Assembly: GCA_023484185.1 (NCBI GenBank)
Contig: JAMDBC010000133.1
Location: 1 to 5,182 of the forward strand
Source of the DNA: Chloroflexota bacterium
Lineage (GTDB): Bacteria; Chloroflexota; Anaerolineae; Anaerolineales; Villigracilaceae
Direction of reading: 5' to 3'
Length of the DNA stretch: 5,182 nucleotides
Shown: piece after piece, positions 1-5,182 of the stretch
Layout: each line of letters begins with the position of its first letter
How positions within the stretch are numbered: position 1 is the stretch's first letter
The notes under the pieces: model-generated
Told to the model about the DNA's origin: nothing
What the model saw: the letters and a program-made list of their open reading frames with translations, nothing else
Database searches by the model: none
Position numbers and translations under genes: made by a program

Positions 1-1
1 A

Positions 2-76
2 CGGAGCATGGCGAACACTTAAGGTACAATCCCAACCACAGCGCTTTTCTCTCTCCTCGCTGTGCGGCATGCTCCG
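2..76. repeat. Inverted repeat with inner hairpin in the non-coding end of the window
   Basis: CGGAGCATG (2-10) is perfectly inverted as CATGCTCCG (68-76), and five further pairs follow inside after single mismatches. A second stem, CACAGCG (37-43) with CGCTGTG (58-64), has a 14-nt loop. No run of T follows on either strand, so it is not a standard intrinsic terminator. It starts about 25 nt after the broken nuclease-like gene, so it could be the end of a mobile element or a small repeat family, or a structured 3' end of the operon transcript. Confidence 0.55.
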
Positions 77-100
77 GATTCAGTGTGCGATTTGACCGGA

Positions 101-874
101 TTAAGCAATGACCATATTCGAAATAATATACAGGATTTGTTCGTATTCGTTGATTTCGAGAACAGGTTCTGCTTTATATGGGGCAGAGGTAGCTGACAGA
201 AGCGAATTGATTTTCTTGCGGGTGACAGGGGCAGTGTATGTTGTTGGGGCCCCTTCCCTTTTTCTCAGTGGGAGACCTAAGGATGCGACTAATCCTTGAT
301 CATTCAAGATCTTAAGTCGCCTCGAATCCAAACGCTGGCGAATCTTTTGTGTTAATTGTTCATTGAACTGATTGACATCTTTTTCTGTCCAGCTAAGATG
401 TTGCTTTAGGTTGTAAAAATCACTATCGAAAGATGATTTGACAGCTTCTGCATTATGATCAAGTCTATCGTAAAAGAATTGGATTTCAGTTTTAGTGACT
501 ACTGCTCTTGGTGGATTGTAATTGACAGTTGATGCACGACAATAGAGAAGGTTTTTGTCCCCTACATATGGTACAAAAAAGGTAATTCGAGTGCCATCGA
601 GATAGAACGGCCCCGATCTATCATAGATTATCCTTGATTGATCACGACTCACGTCTACCTTTGCTTCTGCTTGGTCAACAGATATTTGATCTGAAAGAAG
701 GGTTATGAGCTCGACTCTGTATTCACTATCAAAATAATCTGCCAAATCTTCCAGGCTTGTATTGAGAAGGCGATTTGGGTCAAACGACTCAATCGCTTGT
801 ATAGTTTTATGCTCTTGGTTTTGTAGAACGGCAGATAAATCATAGCTGGCAAATAGCAATTCTGCTTGACTCAT
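101..874 (-). pseudogene. Putative PD-(D/E)XK nuclease-like protein, C-terminal catalytic domain missing
   Basis: The ORF encodes 257 residues from ATG 874 with no signal peptide or membrane segment, so it is cytoplasmic. It shows a beta-rich part (about 70-125, with IIYDRSGPFYLDGTRITFFVPY), then a long charged helical part (about 130-190), then QGLVASLGLPLRKRE and a P-rich TTYTAPVTRKKI link. It ends EYEQILYIISNMVIA. From memory of the family, relatives (function largely untested) continue after the matching EYE-x-IL-x-x-I-x-NMV with a segment like QHFLVQLNGQYEGQ and then D-I-L-I...IAECKFW, the core of a PD-(D/E)XK nuclease fold. None of the three downstream minus-strand frames encodes that continuation, so the gene looks broken by deletion or insertion about three codons before the TAA, not by a simple frameshift. 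It may still make a stable non-catalytic protein. The N-terminal recognition and truncation are from recall, without a database search. Confidence 0.6.
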
Positions 875-882
875 ATATTTTT

Positions 883-886
883 CTCC
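883..886 (-). promoter_or_regulatory. Ribosome binding site for the nuclease-like gene
   Basis: GGAG on the minus strand lies eight bases before the ATG at 874 and inside the last codons of the hsdS-tail fragment. It supports the ATG as the true start, alongside the ATGA stop-start overlap. Confidence 0.7.
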
Positions 887-913
887 ACTTCCTTCACGCG
901 GACCTCGCCCCTT

Positions 914-946
914 ATCAACTTCGGCAGCAGACTATCCCGCAGACTC
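914..946. repeat. Direct repeat, copy 2 (in hsdS-tail fragment)
   Basis: This is the second copy of the hsdS-tail repeat, same orientation as 3143-3175 and differing at two of 33 bases. Similarity falls off beyond the repeat on the upstream side of the coding strand (past about 946). Confidence 0.9.
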
Positions 947-1052
947 GTTAACCTATATCCAAGCGTGATGTCATTGCCAAAGAGAATGGAATAGCCCAGA
1001 TTGCGCCGACTTTCAAACGCAGTTACTTCGAGGATTGATTCGGTGAGGCTGG

Positions 1053-3089
1053 CTATAAATTGTTGCATGCGGCAATTATTTGATCTGCCTCGACATCGGA
1101 AAGTGGAACATCTTGTGGTGAGAATTGTCCGCCACAATGTCTAAGAAACCTTGAAGGTGATTGACGGCTGTTTTGTCCGTTTATGAATCGATACTGACCG
1201 TGCGAAAGTATGCAAGCAGCTTTTGCTCGTGTTATAGACACATATAACATTCTGGCAGCTTCAAGAACTAAGCCATTGTATGGGATTCTTTTTTGCCCTG
1301 GCAACACATCTTCTTCTAGTCCAGGAATAAAAACTACTTTAGCACTCAGACCCTTGGCACCATGAAAGGTCATTATCCTTATACTTGGTTGCGTCATAGC
1401 ATTATTGGGAAGAGCGATTCCAAGTCTGGTGTATACGTTATTTAGTAGAGTCAAAGTTTGTTCGAAATTGTCTGTCCAAAGAAAATCTCGCATCTCCTCC
1501 AAAGTCATGTCTACAGGCAGATTGGCAATTTGATTGTGCCAGTTTTGAAGTTCATTTGCGCCGAATGACCCAAGAATAATAGCATCTAGTTCGTTTGACC
1601 TAGCTTGTAATGTGTCTGTCGGTAACCAGTTAACTATCACGCCGCATATATTTCTTGCATTGTTGAGCGCCGATAACGCTCTGCCACCAAAAATTCCATT
1701 TGGTAACGGGTTATAAAATAGATCCTTGAAGTTCAGATTGTTAGCCGAAATAATTTCCGAGATTTGATTGCAAGTACGCGCTCCCATATTAGGATATTCA
1801 CCAAGAATCAAACGGTGAGCAAGATAATCATCCGAATTGCAGACAACTCTGAATAACCCCAAAATAAACCTGCCAAGGCGTGTCTCTGTAAATACTTCGG
1901 AACGCGGTGAGATGTAAGGTAAATTTAGCGCGTCTAGTTCTTGAGTAATTACTTCTAGTTGAGTTGTTGTGTTACTCAATAAAACCATTATTTCGTTTGG
2001 GAGAAGACCTCGTTGAATTAGTGAATTACACGAAGCTGCTAAATTCCTTGCTTCTCTTGTGCTACTACGAAAACTCCATCTGTGAACAATACCCATCTCT
2101 GGGGGAACGGCATTTTGATACAAAGATGCAGTCTGTTTGGGTAATCTGTTGGGCTCTGCATAAGCCGCTATAAGGGTTTGTGCAGCAGTCAATATCGCTG
2201 GAGTGCAACGAAAACAATCTACAATTTCATGACTACTCGCGTTCGGAAATCTCTGGTGAAAAAGCTGTATTCCTTGAGGAGACGCAAAGCGAAAAGAATA
2301 TATACTTTGATCATCATCCCCAGCGACCATTGTATTGACGCCCTGATTTATCATCAAATCAATAAATTCCAAATCAATTGGATTGAGATCTTGATATTCA
2401 TCAACAATTAAATGATTGATTCCTAGAATAGCTACAGGGTCGAATAATCCAGCTCTCATTTGTTCTACACACTGCCTGACGATTTCGCCAGGAAGAACAC
2501 AAGAATATATTTGTGCTCGCGAGGTGTGAAAGTTTCTGTAATCGTTTCTCTCAGCTTGGGAAATTGGCGGAGTTGGTTGTATTACGCCAGGAGGCACCCA
2601 TTGTCCAGTTCCACAAAAGGCTTCATAGTCACGCCTAATCTCACCACATCGACCAGGGGTATAGCCTTGCCCTCCGTTGTTTCTCCGAGCAGTGACTGAA
2701 AATTCTTGGTCAAAAATGTTCTTAACCTCCCAATCGTCAAGAATTGTTGGAGATGCTGGATATGTAAGCAGCCTTGCTGAACGTAAAGCTCTTAGTGCCA
2801 AGGAATGCAATGTTGAGACACTTACCTCTTCGGGGTTTGGATGTCCTTGTCTTCGACAATGATCATGAACTCTCTCTTTTAGATCGAGCGAACTTGCCCT
2901 AGTAAAGGAGATTACGAAAATCGTTTCAGGTGGAACGCCATTCTGGAGTAACCAACTTACCCTTTCCTGAATGGTGAATGATTTGCCGGTGCCTGGACCG
3001 GCAATTAAGCGAATGGGGAAATTAGGTTCATGTGCAACATTGTTTTGGTTAGCGGTTGCCAGGTCTTTTTGTTGTTGTGTTATTGGCAT
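1053..3089 (-). CDS. UvrD/Rep-like superfamily 1 ATP-dependent DNA helicase
   Basis: This is a 678-residue helicase expected to unwind or translocate on DNA with ATP. From Met at 3089 the motifs run in order: Walker A AGPGTGKS (30-37); Ia FVISFTRASS (58-67); Ic VSTLHSLALRAL (91-102); II with DEYQD (230-234); III AGDDDQSIYSFR (256-267); IV CFRCTPAI (292-299); V IMTFHGAKGLSAKVVF (572-587); VI EAARMLYVSITRAK (610-623). The catalytic residues look intact. Motif V has KGLS where UvrD and Rep have KGLE. I recall this, with the YSCVLPGEIVRQC stretch (about 195-207), as the mark of a distinct helicase subgroup. The chosen ATG has GGAGAA six bases upstream (3096-3101); a GTG at 3137 would overlap hsdS and lacks this support. 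It lies 25 nt after hsdS. No nuclease domain is fused. Its role in this operon is inferred to be defence-related, not shown. Confidence 0.93.
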   Translation of the reverse strand: MPITQQQKDLATANQNNVAHEPNFPIRLIAGPGTGKSFTIQERVSWLLQNGVPPETIFVISFTRASSLDLKERVHDHCRRQGHPNPEEVSVSTLHSLALRALRSARLLTYPASPTILDDWEVKNIFDQEFSVTARRNNGGQGYTPGRCGEIRRDYEAFCGTGQWVPPGVIQPTPPISQAERNDYRNFHTSRAQIYSCVLPGEIVRQCVEQMRAGLFDPVAILGINHLIVDEYQDLNPIDLEFIDLMINQGVNTMVAGDDDQSIYSFRFASPQGIQLFHQRFPNASSHEIVDCFRCTPAILTAAQTLIAAYAEPNRLPKQTASLYQNAVPPEMGIVHRWSFRSSTREARNLAASCNSLIQRGLLPNEIMVLLSNTTTQLEVITQELDALNLPYISPRSEVFTETRLGRFILGLFRVVCNSDDYLAHRLILGEYPNMGARTCNQISEIISANNLNFKDLFYNPLPNGIFGGRALSALNNARNICGVIVNWLPTDTLQARSNELDAIILGSFGANELQNWHNQIANLPVDMTLEEMRDFLWTDNFEQTLTLLNNVYTRLGIALPNNAMTQPSIRIMTFHGAKGLSAKVVFIPGLEEDVLPGQKRIPYNGLVLEAARMLYVSITRAKAACILSHGQYRFINGQNSRQSPSRFLRHCGGQFSPQDVPLSDVEADQIIAACNNL

Positions 3090-3095
3090 TGACTT

Positions 3096-3101
3096 TTCTC
3101 C
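3096..3101 (-). promoter_or_regulatory. Ribosome binding site deciding the helicase start
   Basis: GGAGAA on the minus strand lies six bases before the ATG at 3089, ideal spacing. It favours that start (MPITQQQKD) over the GTG at 3137 inside the end of hsdS. The Q-rich start also fits the Q-motif region that opens UvrD-like helicases. Confidence 0.8.
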
Positions 3102-3114
3102 ATTACCCAAATGA

Positions 3115-4251
3115 TCAAATTTCAACTCGAACTTCACCTCTCATCAACTTCGGCAACAGACTATCCCGGAGACTCCCCAGCGTGCGCGATTCCAAATTAT
3201 TGATGATGATCTTATCCAACAAAGGCGACATGACCTTGTCCATCTCTTTTAATTCTTGATCGCTTGGAACAAGAACCTTTGCCGCTTTCAGATGATGACG
3301 TTGAATATGTCCCATTGTAGTTGCTTTGCCCGCCGCAATCTCTTGAAATTCGGGCAAATGATATTTTGTCCAAAAGTAATAGAACCACTTAGGATATTTT
3401 TCAGATGTCACTTTGAACAAATGTTGATTGAGTGCGCCTTTACCACCACCCCAGATAACCACCTCTAAGCTTCCTGACCATGAAAACAAAATATCTCCAT
3501 CTTCAATGATATATTCAGTCGGGATGTTTATGTTGGCTTTATCTGCTCCTACGGTATCATTTTTTCGGAGTTGAGAGATTTTGATAACTGGTAAAAAATC
3601 GTTTTTAGATGGTGGGAATTTTTGCAATGCTAACCCGTTTAGAAAACCAGCAATTTCATCTAAAGATTTTTCTTGCCAAGTTATCGCTTCCTCGCTCACT
3701 ACGAACCACTGACGAAACACCGCCCGCGCCATAGACTCAAGTGTGGCATTCATGCGGCAGTTGACTTCGATCTTGTCGTCCAGCGCGCCGAGAATCCCTG
3801 CAATGGCGCGTTGTTCGGGGAGAGGAGGTATCTCGCAATCAAGATTTGCCAGTTGTTCGCGAGACACATTTGGAAATGTTGATCCTGTAGCGCTTGCAAG
3901 TAATTTGTCTAAATGTAAATCAATTAATGCCTTTAGAAAATATCGATATTCTGAGCCAGAGCGATGGCGCATGGCGGCTATGCCACGACCAATCGCATAC
4001 TTTTGGTCAGCCCAATTCATACTTCCCGTGGTTGATCCTCTAACGCAAAATAAAATATCGTTAGGAACAGAGAATTTCCTTGCATCGGTTGTAAATTGAA
4101 CAGGCGTGGGGTGATAATCGCCAAATTCAGTTGGACCATTTAGCAGTGGTGTTCCAATTCCTTCATGGTTGCAAGTTTCACCCAGAGGAGATTGTCCCAT
4201 CTCGATTATTGCGAGTTCTTCTAACTTTCCTTTTTTCCAATCACTATTCAT
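3115..4251 (-). CDS. hsdS: Type I restriction-modification specificity subunit HsdS
   Basis: HsdS recognises the two halves of a split DNA target and carries HsdM (and HsdR, if present) to it. From the ATG at 4251 it has 378 residues, close to the usual size for a two-domain subunit. Target-recognition domain 1 spans about residues 4-145. The central conserved helix follows with PPLPEQRAIAGILGALDDKI and ending FRQWFV, about 143-184. Target-recognition domain 2 spans about 195-330, and the C-terminal conserved helix ends LGSLRDSLLPKLMRGEVRV. The ATG overlaps the displaced HsdM tail ORF by 8 nt, which suggests coupled translation; an in-frame TTG at 4257 is a less likely start. The two recognition domains are AT-rich while the conserved parts are GC-richer, as expected when recognition domains are exchanged by recombination. 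The DNA site cannot be predicted by eye. Confidence 0.96.
   Translation of the reverse strand: MNSDWKKGKLEELAIIEMGQSPLGETCNHEGIGTPLLNGPTEFGDYHPTPVQFTTDARKFSVPNDILFCVRGSTTGSMNWADQKYAIGRGIAAMRHRSGSEYRYFLKALIDLHLDKLLASATGSTFPNVSREQLANLDCEIPPLPEQRAIAGILGALDDKIEVNCRMNATLESMARAVFRQWFVVSEEAITWQEKSLDEIAGFLNGLALQKFPPSKNDFLPVIKISQLRKNDTVGADKANINIPTEYIIEDGDILFSWSGSLEVVIWGGGKGALNQHLFKVTSEKYPKWFYYFWTKYHLPEFQEIAAGKATTMGHIQRHHLKAAKVLVPSDQELKEMDKVMSPLLDKIIINNLESRTLGSLRDSLLPKLMRGEVRVEI
3143..3175. repeat. Direct repeat, copy 1 (3' end of intact hsdS)
   Basis: This 33-nt stretch, encoding the LRDSLLPKL region of HsdS, recurs at 914-946 in the same orientation with two mismatches. The pair brackets the helicase gene. 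Confidence 0.9.
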
Positions 4252-4366
4252 AATCAAGTTTCTGTAAATTCTCGCGAATGATTTTTTCGAGCTTCAAGCT
4301 CTCACTAAATTGACCTTCTAGTACTTTAGTTAAACGTTCAATCTTTTCATCAAAAGGCTTCGCCAT
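4244..4366 (-). CDS. Displaced HsdM C-terminal segment (40 codons), out of frame with hsdM
   Basis: This short ORF begins [12 protein letters not shown] and ends ENLQKLDYE. Typical HsdM proteins, as I know the family, run from VGAAE...DGE-x-F straight into (D/E)EKM-x-RLT...LE-x-x-IR-x-NL-x-x-LGY, a C-terminal helix. That tail is exactly what this ORF encodes, so it is the HsdM end moved by one frame rather than an unrelated gene. It overlaps the main hsdM frame by 17 nt and its TAG overlaps the hsdS ATG by 8 nt. Removing one T from the T4 run at 4352-4355 would join the frames as [11 protein letters not shown]. It could be made as a separate peptide from ATG 4366 (no clear ribosome binding site seen), by +1 slippage at TTT-TGA, or the shift could be a sequencing error. 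Confidence 0.8.
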   Translation of the reverse strand: MAKPFDEKIERLTKVLEGQFSESLKLEKIIRENLQKLDYE

Positions 4367-5182
4367 CTTCTTCGAGTTCCGCCGCGCCTACATACCGCCC
4401 AGGCGTGAGCACGTAACCTTGTTCTTGAATTTCTTTCAACGTGGCTGATTTGCAAAACCCCGCCATGTCCACGTAGGGGCGACGCATTGCGTCGCCCCTA
4501 CTGCCACCACTGCCACCACCCACGTCGCCCATACCATGCGATTTCCACGCATGATAGGTGTCTGCAATCTTCGCAATATCTTCTTCGGTCAAGTCGCGAT
4601 GGACACGATCAATCAACACGCCCATCTTGCGCGCATCAATAAACAACGTCTCCCCGCGTCTGTCGCGTCCGTAAGGGCGACCCATTGGGTCGCCCCTACC
4701 TGCGCCAATCTTGTCGCGGGTCAAAAACCACAAACACACAGGAATCGGTGTTGAGAAGAACAACTGACCAGGCAAAGACACCATGCAATCCACCATGTCC
4801 GCCTCGATCAGCGCCTTGCGGATTTCGCCCTCGCCCGACGTGTTCGACGACATGCTCCCATTCGCCAGCACGAATCCCGCCGTACCATTCGGCGCCAAGT
4901 GATGGACAAAGTGTTGCACCCACGCATAGTTGGCATTGCCCACAGGCGGCGCGCCGTACTTCCAACGTTTATCCTCGCGCAATCTGTCCCCGCCCCAATC
5001 GCTCATGTTGAATGGCGGGTTGGCGAGAATGAAATCCGCTTTCAGGTCGGGATGTAAATCCCTGTGGAATGAATCCGCATTCTCCTTGCCGAGGTCGCTG
5101 GTGATGCCGCGAATGGCAAGGTTCATCTTGGCAAGTTTCCAGGTGGTCGGGTTGCTTTCCTGTCCATACACGGCGATGTCAT
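4350..5182 (-). CDS. hsdM: Type I restriction-modification methyltransferase subunit HsdM, 3' part (5' end beyond window)
   Basis: HsdM transfers a methyl group from S-adenosylmethionine to the N6 of adenine in the site chosen by HsdS, normally as an M2S complex. The frame is already open at the right edge (D-I-A before V-Y-G-Q-E), so the GTG at 5171 is not the start. About 276 codons are visible. The opening [22 protein letters not shown] is a family signature. Methyltransferase motif IV, NPPF, lies at visible codons 54-57 (5010-5021). Further conserved wording includes [27 protein letters not shown] and [13 protein letters not shown]. The SAM-binding motif I is upstream, outside the window. 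Two loop regions carry palindromic repeats read in frame (4473-4501 and 4671-4699). The frame ends early at a TGA (4350-4352); the expected tail lies in another frame (4244-4366). The family call is certain; whether the product is full length is not. Confidence 0.95.
   Translation of the reverse strand, partial: DIAVYGQESNPTTWKLAKMNLAIRGITSDLGKENADSFHRDLHPDLKADFILANPPFNMSDWGGDRLREDKRWKYGAPPVGNANYAWVQHFVHHLAPNGTAGFVLANGSMSSNTSGEGEIRKALIEADMVDCMVSLPGQLFFSTPIPVCLWFLTRDKIGAGRGDPMGRPYGRDRRGETLFIDARKMGVLIDRVHRDLTEEDIAKIADTYHAWKSHGMGDVGGGSGGSRGDAMRRPYVDMAGFCKSATLKEIQEQGYVLTPGRYVGAAELEEDGEAF
4473..4501. repeat. 29-nt palindromic repeat, copy B, read in frame within hsdM
   Basis: The arms GTAGGGGCGACGCA (4473-4486) and TGCGTCGCCCCTAC (4488-4501) are a perfect 14-bp inverted repeat around one T. 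On the hsdM strand it is translated as R-G-D-A-M-R-R-P-Y, just before the conserved [10 protein letters not shown] segment. It differs from copy A at three bases; two of these (repeat positions 12 and 18) are a paired G-C to C-G swap that keeps the hairpin. Confidence 0.92.
4502..4519. repeat. Two tandem 9-nt units encoding a Gly/Ser run in HsdM
   Basis: TGCCACCAC occurs twice in a row, directly next to palindrome copy B. On the hsdM strand the tract gives the G-G-G-S-G-G stretch of HsdM. Next to it, 4523-4534 reads GTATGGGCGACG on the minus strand, which matches the repeat arm GTAGGGGCGACG at 11 of 12 bases. This may be the worn half of another copy. Confidence 0.65.
4671..4699. repeat. 29-nt palindromic repeat, copy A, read in frame within hsdM
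   Basis: The left arm GTAAGGGCGACCCA (4671-4684) and right arm TGGGTCGCCCCTAC (4686-4699) surround a single T. They pair over 13 of 14 positions. On the hsdM strand the repeat is translated as R-G-D-P-M-G-R-P-Y, between the RDK and RDRRGE segments of HsdM, a place where HsdM length varies. It has the same length, centre and reading frame as the copy at 4473-4501. Confidence 0.9.

Larger units (their letters stand above)
871..1068 (-). pseudogene. HsdS C-terminal fragment (duplicated hsdS tail)
   Basis: This 65-codon ORF ends TSLRDSLLPKLIRGEVRVKEVEKNI. The SLRDSLLPK(L)xRGEVRV part repeats the C-terminus of the intact HsdS upstream. At DNA level 914-946 matches 3143-3175 at 31 of 33 bases. The first roughly 40 residues (MQQFIASLTESI...) do not align convincingly to HsdS, and no recognition domain is present, so it cannot act as a specificity subunit. 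It overlaps the 3' end of the helicase gene by 16 nt, and its TGA overlaps the ATG of the next gene in an ATGA arrangement, so ribosomes could pass from one to the other. No good ribosome binding site is seen before ATG 1068. It is most simply the leftover end of a second hsdS that once stood directly before the nuclease-like gene. A translated small protein cannot be excluded. Confidence 0.65.

Noticed and set aside
25..30. TACAAT as a plus-strand promoter -10 box
   Set aside because: No -35-like hexamer is visible at the right distance and no plus-strand gene follows.
108..299. 63-codon plus-strand ORF at the left end
   Set aside because: It is antisense to the 257-residue gene, whose sequence I recognise, and has no supporting signals.
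1057..1075. Extension of the hsdS remnant upstream, because the frame before ATG 1068 reads N-C-R-M as in the HsdS central helix
   Set aside because: The match is only about nine bases (TGCCGCATG) and lies in the 3' end of the helicase, whose own frame looks natural there; I treat it as chance.
3090..3137. GTG start of the helicase overlapping hsdS
   Set aside because: The ATG at 3089 has GGAGAA at ideal spacing and gives the usual N-terminus; the added 16 residues merely re-read the end of hsdS in another frame.
3743..4099. 118-codon plus-strand ORF opposite hsdS
   Set aside because: It lies wholly inside well-recognised hsdS, has no family-like sequence, and no promoter or ribosome binding site stands out; it is an antisense shadow.
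4473..4699. The two 29-nt palindromes as a CRISPR array
   Set aside because: There are only two copies, 169 nt apart, differing in sequence, translated in frame inside hsdM and with no spacer-length periodicity.
4685..5011. Plus-strand 108-codon and minus-strand 89-codon ORFs within hsdM
   Set aside because: Both are out-of-frame products of GC-rich hsdM DNA with low-complexity Pro/Arg/Cys-rich or unfamiliar protein sequence; the hsdM frame is certain.

Overview
The window is one compact minus-strand bacterial operon fragment, read from right to left. It is a Type I restriction-modification locus (hsdM, hsdS) with an added UvrD-like helicase gene and a truncated nuclease-like gene. The organism cannot be named from this sequence. 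HsdM and HsdS wording, and short GC-rich palindromes of the GTAGGGGCGAC type inside a gene, remind me of Chloroflexota or similar environmental bacteria. That is a low-confidence impression.

Right part (about 4244-5182): the 3' part of hsdM, cut by the window edge. It carries the NPPF methyltransferase motif and two near-identical 29-nt palindromes read in frame. Its last roughly 38 residues are out of frame: the main frame stops at a TTTTGA sequence, and the expected HsdM tail continues in the next frame as a 40-codon ORF that overlaps the hsdS start. Middle (3115-4251): a full-length two-domain HsdS specificity subunit with AT-rich target-recognition domains and GC-richer conserved segments. 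Then (1053-3089): an intact superfamily 1 UvrD-like helicase with every motif present. Then (871-1068): a 65-codon fragment whose end repeats the HsdS C-terminus. Its stop overlaps the start of the last gene (101-874), which I recognise as the N-terminal part of a longer protein family that ends in a PD-(D/E)XK nuclease-like domain. That domain is missing here. The last 100 bases (1-100) hold no gene, only an inverted repeat and a smaller hairpin.

HsdM and HsdS would form the site-specific adenine methyltransferase that marks host DNA. HsdR, the cutting and translocating subunit, is not in the window and may lie upstream of hsdM or be absent. The helicase and nuclease-like gene sit where accessory defence genes are often found in hsd operons. 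The duplicated hsdS tail on either side of the helicase suggests it was added by recombination. The most notable points are the hsdM frame change at a slippery stop, the in-frame palindromic repeats with a compensatory base change, the duplicated hsdS tail, and the truncated nuclease-like gene next to foreign-looking sequence.
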